From an uncultured Candidatus Udaeobacter sp. (GTDB taxonomy: Bacteria > Verrucomicrobiota > Verrucomicrobiia > Chthoniobacterales > UBA10450), in assembly GCA_955652715.1 (NCBI GenBank), contig CATPBS010000320.1, positions 1-18,911 on the forward strand: 18,911 nucleotides of DNA, read 5' to 3'. A program made the position numbers and the translations under genes. Shown one piece after another: positions 14,684 through 18,911 of the stretch (the stretch's first letter is position 1; each line of letters starts with the position of its first letter). The notes beneath the pieces were generated by a model. That model worked only from the letters and a program-made list of their open reading frames with translations. It did no database searches and was not told the origin of the DNA.

Positions 14684-15556
14684 ATGGCGAAATTGATCGA
14701 TGGACGCGCAATCGCGAAGAAAGTGTATGTGGATCTTCGCCGCGAAATTGGGGAACTAAAAGCAAGAGGCGTTACCCCGGGTCTCGCCGTCGTCCTCGTC
14801 GGAGACAATCCAGCGTCGCGCGCCTATGTGCGTTCGAAAGATAAGATGTGTCGCGAGCTTGGACTGCACTCAGTGAAGCTTGAGCTACCGGCATCGACCA
14901 CACAGAAGGAGCTTCTTGAGCGCGTCAAAGAACTCAATCGCAACTCCAGCGTTCATGGCATCCTGATTCAATCTCCGCCGCCAGAGCACATCGACGAAGC
15001 AGCGATCGTGCGCGCGCTCGACCCCCGCAAGGACGTGGACGGATTTCACCCGGAAAACGTCGCGAAGCTCGTGCTTGACGACGCCAGCGGCTTTGTGCCG
15101 TGCACCCCGCTTGGCGTGCAACGTTTGCTCACTGAAAGCAAAATCGAAATCAACGGTGCACATGTCGTGGTCCTTGGCCGCAGCATGATCGTCGGCAAAC
15201 CGCTGGCCCTGCTTCTCATGCAGAAAAACAGAAACGGAAACGCCACAGTCACTGTGGTGCATTCGCGCAGCCGCGATCTGGCGGAGATTACCCGCTCGGC
15301 CGACATTATCGTTGCGGCAATTGGTCGTGCGGAATTTGTGAAAGCCGATCACGTGCGCGAAGGCGCAGTCGTCATCGATGTAGGCATCAATCGCGTCGAA
15401 GACGCAGCGAGCGAGCGTGGTTATCGTCTGGTGGGCGATGTCGCATTTGACGAAGTGTCAAAAAAGGCGAGCGCGATCACGCCGGTGCCGGGCGGCGTCG
15501 GACCAATGACCATTGCGATGCTGATGGCGAACACGCTAAAAGCGGCGAGGCAATGA
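14684..15556 (+). CDS. folD: Bifunctional methylene-THF dehydrogenase / methenyl-THF cyclohydrolase FolD
   Basis: 290 residues, standard length. FolD oxidises 5,10-methylene-THF with NADP+ and hydrolyses the methenyl product to 10-formyl-THF, supplying C1 units for purines and fMet in the cytoplasm. Motifs: '[26 protein letters not shown]' with the catalytic Tyr/Lys pair (YVRSK); '[10 protein letters not shown]'; '[17 protein letters not shown]'; '[11 protein letters not shown]'; the Rossmann loop '[18 protein letters not shown]'; and C-terminal '[19 protein letters not shown]'. One deviation: the usual QLPLP loop near the folate pocket reads QSPPP; this does not touch the Tyr/Lys pair. It is the last gene of the ubiX operon. 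Its TGA is followed immediately by a REPIN-like element that could terminate or stabilise the transcript. Confidence 0.97.
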   Translation: MAKLIDGRAIAKKVYVDLRREIGELKARGVTPGLAVVLVGDNPASRAYVRSKDKMCRELGLHSVKLELPASTTQKELLERVKELNRNSSVHGILIQSPPPEHIDEAAIVRALDPRKDVDGFHPENVAKLVLDDASGFVPCTPLGVQRLLTESKIEINGAHVVVLGRSMIVGKPLALLLMQKNRNGNATVTVVHSRSRDLAEITRSADIIVAAIGRAEFVKADHVREGAVVIDVGINRVEDAASERGYRLVGDVAFDEVSKKASAITPVPGGVGPMTIAMLMANTLKAARQ

Positions 15557-15557
15557 C

Positions 15558-15615
15558 TGTAGCCACGTGCCTGCGGCACGTCCATCCCCAGACGGCCCAC
15601 AGGGCCGTGGCTACA
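15558..15615. repeat. REPIN-like element C, best-preserved copy, between convergent genes
   Basis: 58 bp with exact inverted ends TGTAGCC (15558-15564) and GGCTACA (15609-15615). Inside are two perfect 7-bp hairpins, each with a 3-nt loop: ACGTGCC / GGCACGT, loop TGC (15565-15581), and ACGGCCC / GGGCCGT, loop ACA (15592-15608). They are separated by a 10-nt linker. It starts 2 bp after the folD stop, and its CTACA end carries the TAG stop of the reductase (15611-15613). It may act as a bidirectional terminator for the convergent pair. Confidence 0.85.
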
Positions 15616-16693
15616 ATTCCCGTGAAACAATTCTCGCGGTGAGAAGCTTCAAGAGGGCCGGCTGACTTCGAGCGGCGTGAACAAAGAACGATCCGACACG
15701 CGGCCACGACACCGCGGCGCGTGCCAGCCGGTTGATCCACAGTCTCCCGCGATACATTTCGGCGCAAGCGCGAGTGAATTCGCGCAAGGCTGATTGCCGA
15801 TCTTTGCCCCGAATGATTTTCGTGATCGCGTCTGCGGCCAGTTGTCCCGAGCGGAGGGCGTAGTAAATTCCTTCCCCGGTAAATGGCTCCACCACGCGTG
15901 CGGCGTCGCCGATGATGAGAAGGTTTTCTTGGGCGCACGGAACGGGCGAACGCGTGAGCGGCGTAATAGTGCGCCAGGGTTGATTGGCAGTAATTTCAAA
16001 ATGGCGTTCGGCCCATTGGCGCAATCTGGAAATTGTTGGGGCGGTGCCCACAAGGCAAAGATTCAGCTCCGTTTCATTCACCGGAGCCTGGCCGGAGTAA
16101 CCTTCCCGAAGAAATTGCAGGACGACGCGTCTGCCAAAATTTCGCGGCAGCGGGATGTGCGCTTGCAGCGCCACGCGTTCACGCGCGGGGCGTGGAAGTA
16201 AATTGCACAAGCGCGCCACGGTCGAATTGCGTCCGTCTGCGCCGATCAATGTCCGCGCAGAAAAACTTTCGCCGGTGGCAGTTTCAATTTTCCAATTGCC
16301 GCTGTGAGCCAATGCCTTGACCGTTGTTCCTTCGCGAACCTGCGCGCCATGTTCGCGAGCGCGCTTTAGCAAAAGATCGTCGAAAAGGCTGCGCTTCACC
16401 GACAACTCGCAATTGCCGCCGATTGGAAGATCGACAATCACTTTATGGCCGTCGATCGCGATGAACTCGACCGAAGCGAGTTTGGAGTGCGGCAAATCCC
16501 GAACCCGCTGCGCGAGACCAAGCCGCTCCAGCACGGGCCAACACGATGGATTCAAGCAGTCGCCGCAAACTTTTTCCCTCGGAAAATTTTCCCGCTCAAG
16601 AACAAGCGTCCGCAGACCGGCCAGCGCGCAAAATGCGGCGCAGCTCGATCCGGCCGGGCCGCCACCCACGATCGCGACATCAAACGCCTCCAT
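15611..16693 (-). CDS. FAD-dependent oxidoreductase, geranylgeranyl-reductase-like
   Basis: 360 residues from the ATG at 16693; the frame opens two codons earlier with TTG, which is less likely. N-terminal FAD-binding Rossmann motif AFDVAIVGGGPAGSSCAAF, then ERENFPREKVCGDCLNP with the Cys-Gly-Asp seen in geranylgeranyl reductase-type enzymes. 'LIGADGRNSTVARL' lies mid-protein, and the second FAD motif is 'LLIIGDAARVVEPFTGEGIYYALRSGQLAAD'. Such enzymes reduce isoprenoid chains or oxidise small molecules; digeranylgeranylglycerophospholipid reductases and tryptophan-halogenase-like enzymes share the fold, so the substrate is not assigned. It is convergent with folD. Its TAG stop lies in REPIN-like element C, so the last residues (about SREL) border the repeat. 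The 133 bp upstream to the protease show no clear promoter. Confidence 0.85.
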   Translation of the reverse strand: MEAFDVAIVGGGPAGSSCAAFCALAGLRTLVLERENFPREKVCGDCLNPSCWPVLERLGLAQRVRDLPHSKLASVEFIAIDGHKVIVDLPIGGNCELSVKRSLFDDLLLKRAREHGAQVREGTTVKALAHSGNWKIETATGESFSARTLIGADGRNSTVARLCNLLPRPARERVALQAHIPLPRNFGRRVVLQFLREGYSGQAPVNETELNLCLVGTAPTISRLRQWAERHFEITANQPWRTITPLTRSPVPCAQENLLIIGDAARVVEPFTGEGIYYALRSGQLAADAITKIIRGKDRQSALREFTRACAEMYRGRLWINRLARAAVSWPRVGSFFVHAARSQPALLKLLTARIVSREL

Positions 16694-16826
16694 CGCCAAT
16701 CAGTTTCAAGCAAACAGGACAGCGATAAAGTCGTTTTCGAGCGTATGATTCATCACTCCAACACTCGAATGCGCGATGCTTAATGAGCGCTGGCGCACGA
16801 TTCAATACCACAGCAAATTGACTTAG

Positions 16827-17906
16827 ATGAGCTGGTCTCTCCCCATCGTCCACATCGCCGGCATTCAATTGCGGATTCACATTACGTTTTTGCTGATAAT
16901 CGTGTGGCTGGCCTTCGGCTACTATGCGGAAGGCGGTTCTGCGGCGGCGGCGAGCCGCGTGATATTTGTTCTGCTCCTTTTTCTCTGCGTCGTGCTGCAC
17001 GAATTTGGCCACGCGTTTGCAGCAAAGGCGTTCGGAATTAACACGCCCGACATCACGCTCCTGCCTATCGGCGGAGTGGCGCGACTGGAACGGATGCCGG
17101 AAGAACCCATGCAGGAGCTAATCATTGCGGTGGCCGGGCCGCTGGTGAATGTCGTGATCGCGCTCGGTTTGTTTGTGGCTGGCGGATCGCAAGCCTTGCT
17201 CAATCCATCGACAGTCGAAGGCGGCGGTCTCATCGCTCAGTTGCTGACCATCAACATCCTGCTGGTTCTTTTTAATTTGCTGCCGGCGTTTCCGATGGAT
17301 GGTGGGCGGGTGTTGCGGGCGCTGCTCGCCACGCGGCTGAGTTATGCGCGCGCTACGCAGGTCGCCGCGAACATTGGCCAGGGATTTGCGTTCGTCTTTG
17401 GCTTCATCGGGTTGCTTTGGAACCCGTTCCTGATCTTCATCGCGCTCTTTGTTTATATCGGCGCGTCGCAGGAAGCGGCCCTGGCGCAGATGAAAGATGT
17501 CTCGCGCCGATTTCCAGTCTCAAGCGCGATGGTGCGTGAGTTTCGCACGCTCACAGAGAATGCCAGCCTGCAGGAAGCGGTGGACGCGTTGCTTGCGACT
17601 TCGCAACACGATTTTCCAGTGGTAAATGAGACGGGCAACGTGACTGGAGTGCTCACCCGTCACGACCTCATCGCGGCCTTGCGCAAGAACGATCCGGACC
17701 TTCGCGTTGGGGATGTAATGCGACGCGACATTCCTACGGTAACTACGGGAACACGTTTCGAAGACGCATTCCGCATCATGCAAGAATGCAACTGTCCCGC
17801 CGTGCCGGTACTCGACAGCATGAAACGCTTGGTCGGTCTCCTTACGCCGGAGAACGTCACCGAACTAATGATGATTCAGTCGGCGATGCCGCGACGCCGG
17901 GCCTGA
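16827..17906 (+). CDS. Site-2 protease (M50) with tandem CBS domains
   Basis: 359 residues. A polytopic membrane zinc metalloprotease of the S2P family. Zinc motif H58-E59-F60-G61-H62 (VVLHEFGHAFAAKAFG) lies in a transmembrane helix; the third ligand region is 'NLLPAFPMDGGRVLRA' with D158. Other helices lie at about 19-32, 44-58, 97-120, 137-153 and 184-212. The C-terminal half carries two CBS domains (about 233-285 and 294-350, with 'LTRHDLIAAL' and 'AVPVLDSMKRLVGLLTPENV'), which in this subfamily bind adenosine nucleotides and may regulate proteolysis. S2Ps cleave transmembrane substrates such as anti-sigma factors; the substrate here is unknown. It is convergent with dnaN, with 8 bp between stops. 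No strong ribosome-binding site precedes the ATG. Confidence 0.93.
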   Translation: MSWSLPIVHIAGIQLRIHITFLLIIVWLAFGYYAEGGSAAAASRVIFVLLLFLCVVLHEFGHAFAAKAFGINTPDITLLPIGGVARLERMPEEPMQELIIAVAGPLVNVVIALGLFVAGGSQALLNPSTVEGGGLIAQLLTINILLVLFNLLPAFPMDGGRVLRALLATRLSYARATQVAANIGQGFAFVFGFIGLLWNPFLIFIALFVYIGASQEAALAQMKDVSRRFPVSSAMVREFRTLTENASLQEAVDALLATSQHDFPVVNETGNVTGVLTRHDLIAALRKNDPDLRVGDVMRRDIPTVTTGTRFEDAFRIMQECNCPAVPVLDSMKRLVGLLTPENVTELMMIQSAMPRRRA

Positions 17907-17914
17907 TGACCGAC

Positions 17915-18911
17915 TTACGAGCTGATGCGCATCGGCATCAGCACATAAAGGAACGGTGTCTGAATTTTCAAAACGCCCGGGCTCATCTCGTCAATGAGAT
18001 CGAGGAACACTTCGTCCTCAGTCAGTGCGCGCAAAGGCGCCATGATAAACTCCGGATTAAACGCGATCGAAAACTCGCGACCCTTGTAGGCGACGGCGAG
18101 AGATTCCTTCGCTTCGCCCACCTCTGGCGTGTTGGCAGTGATGTCGATGTTGTTCTTGCTGAAATTCAGTTTGATGGAATGCGATTTGTCGCTGGCCAGC
18201 AGCGAAACGCGCCGCAGCGAATTCAGAAACATTTCCCGCTCGAGTTTTATTCGCTCCTTTGCTTCGCTTGGAATGACCTGCCGGTAGTTTGGATAATTGC
18301 CCTCGATCAATTTTGAGACGAGCAGCGTCTTGTTTAGATCGAACGCGATCTGACCGCTGCCCATGCTCACCTTGACTTCGCCGTCATCCGTAAGCAGGCG
18401 TTGCAATTCTGTCACGGCTTTGGTCGGAACGATCAGGTCAGTTTCGTGGCTGCGCGGGAACTCAAGTTCGATTTCCGCCATTGCCAGCCGACGTCCGTCG
18501 GTTGCGACCAACGTAAGCTTGTTGTCTTTGAAACTGAACAGAACGCCGTTGAGCACGTAGCGAGTCTCGTCGGTTGATATGGCATAGGAAGTCTTGCGCA
18601 GGCCATCGCGTAAATCTTTCTGCCGTATCGTGACCACTTTCGCGTCCTCAAATTTCGGCAACGGTGGGAATTCGTCCTCCGGCAATCCGAGAATTTTGAA
18701 GAAACTTTGGCCGCTCCGGATCGAAGCGGCATTCTTTCCATCAATATCGACCTGAATTTCGCTGGAAGGCAGTTCGCGAACGATGTTGAAAAGACGCCGT
18801 GCCGGGAGAGTAGTCGCTCCTGTTTTGTCCACCTTCGCCTCGCAACTTCCCCGCACGCCGACATCAAGATCGGTCGTGGTGAGATGGATTTCGTCCTCGG
18901 CGGCCTGCAGC
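17915..18911 (-). CDS. dnaN: DNA polymerase III sliding clamp, beta subunit (N-terminus beyond right edge)
   Basis: 331 residues are visible; the frame is open to the right edge, so roughly the first 40-45 residues are missing by comparison with the usual length of about 370. The clamp encircles DNA and tethers Pol III and repair proteins. Signatures: 'EIHLTTTDLDVGVRGSCEAKV' (starting at the edge), 'TTLPARRLFNIVRELP', 'TRYVLNGVLFS', 'LVATDGRRLAMAEIEL', 'IVPTKAVTELQRLL', 'VSKLIEGNYPNYRQVIP', 'AFNPEFIMAPLRAL', and the C-terminal YVLMPMRISS. The last seven codons include an 8-bp palindrome (17921-17942). A GTG at 18856 is only an internal codon. dnaA may lie beyond the right edge, but nothing here shows it. 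Confidence 0.97.
   Translation of the reverse strand, partial: LQAAEDEIHLTTTDLDVGVRGSCEAKVDKTGATTLPARRLFNIVRELPSSEIQVDIDGKNAASIRSGQSFFKILGLPEDEFPPLPKFEDAKVVTIRQKDLRDGLRKTSYAISTDETRYVLNGVLFSFKDNKLTLVATDGRRLAMAEIELEFPRSHETDLIVPTKAVTELQRLLTDDGEVKVSMGSGQIAFDLNKTLLVSKLIEGNYPNYRQVIPSEAKERIKLEREMFLNSLRRVSLLASDKSHSIKLNFSKNNIDITANTPEVGEAKESLAVAYKGREFSIAFNPEFIMAPLRALTEDEVFLDLIDEMSPGVLKIQTPFLYVLMPMRISS

Noticed and set aside
17921..17942. 8-bp palindrome GCTGATGC / GCATCAGC at the dnaN 3' end, as a terminator between convergent genes
   Set aside because: It is made by the conserved codons for LMPMRIS and lacks a T-run on either strand, so codon content explains it well enough.

Overview
The window is a chromosomal stretch of a GC-rich Gram-negative bacterium, with no tRNA, rRNA, CRISPR array, insertion sequence or phage gene visible. 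Gene content (GlmM-ScpB, FolD, UbiX-DUF374 acyltransferase, LemA-TPM cluster, DnaN) is housekeeping in style. Protein flavour, frequent GTG/TTG starts and many small palindromic repeats suggest a soil Verrucomicrobiota (Chthoniobacterales/Udaeobacter-like) or a similar PVC/Acidobacteria-type genome. That assignment is inference; no database search was possible.

Layout. Bases 1-6460 (minus strand) form one co-directional run: NtrC-family response regulator, glmM, scpB, a beta-lactamase-fold serine hydrolase, lemA, a TPM-domain (YgcG-like) membrane protein and a second TPM protein cut by the left edge. Bases 6606-10981 (plus strand) hold a secreted START-like protein, a secreted prolyl oligopeptidase and an AsmA-like protein whose N-terminus appears to be lost to a one-base frameshift. 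Bases 10975-13298 (minus strand) hold an NtrB-like PAS histidine kinase and an AI-2E-type permease broken by another one-base frameshift. Bases 13443-15556 (plus strand) are a compact ubiX - acyltransferase - folD operon. It is followed by a convergent FAD-dependent reductase (15611-16693, minus), a site-2 protease with two CBS domains (16827-17906, plus) and dnaN (minus, N-terminus beyond the right edge).

The most interesting content is three classes of small repeat packed into gene junctions. (1) REPIN-like elements begin TGTAG and end CTACA (with variants) and enclose two hairpins, typically 7-8 bp stems with 3-nt loops; they occur near 1087, 2861, 2949, 11794 and 15558. GTAG-headed palindromes are the hallmark of REP sequences mobilised by RAYT transposases. 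(2) Two inverted arrays of an 8-9-nt unit (GTTACAAN/GTTAAAAN) lie near 9528 and 12266. (3) A 7-nt-period tract lies at 10978. These repeats also enter genes: they supply stop codons or tails (scpB, FAD reductase, histidine kinase, permease), the start region of the serine hydrolase, and an in-frame 17-codon insert in the kinase PAS domain.
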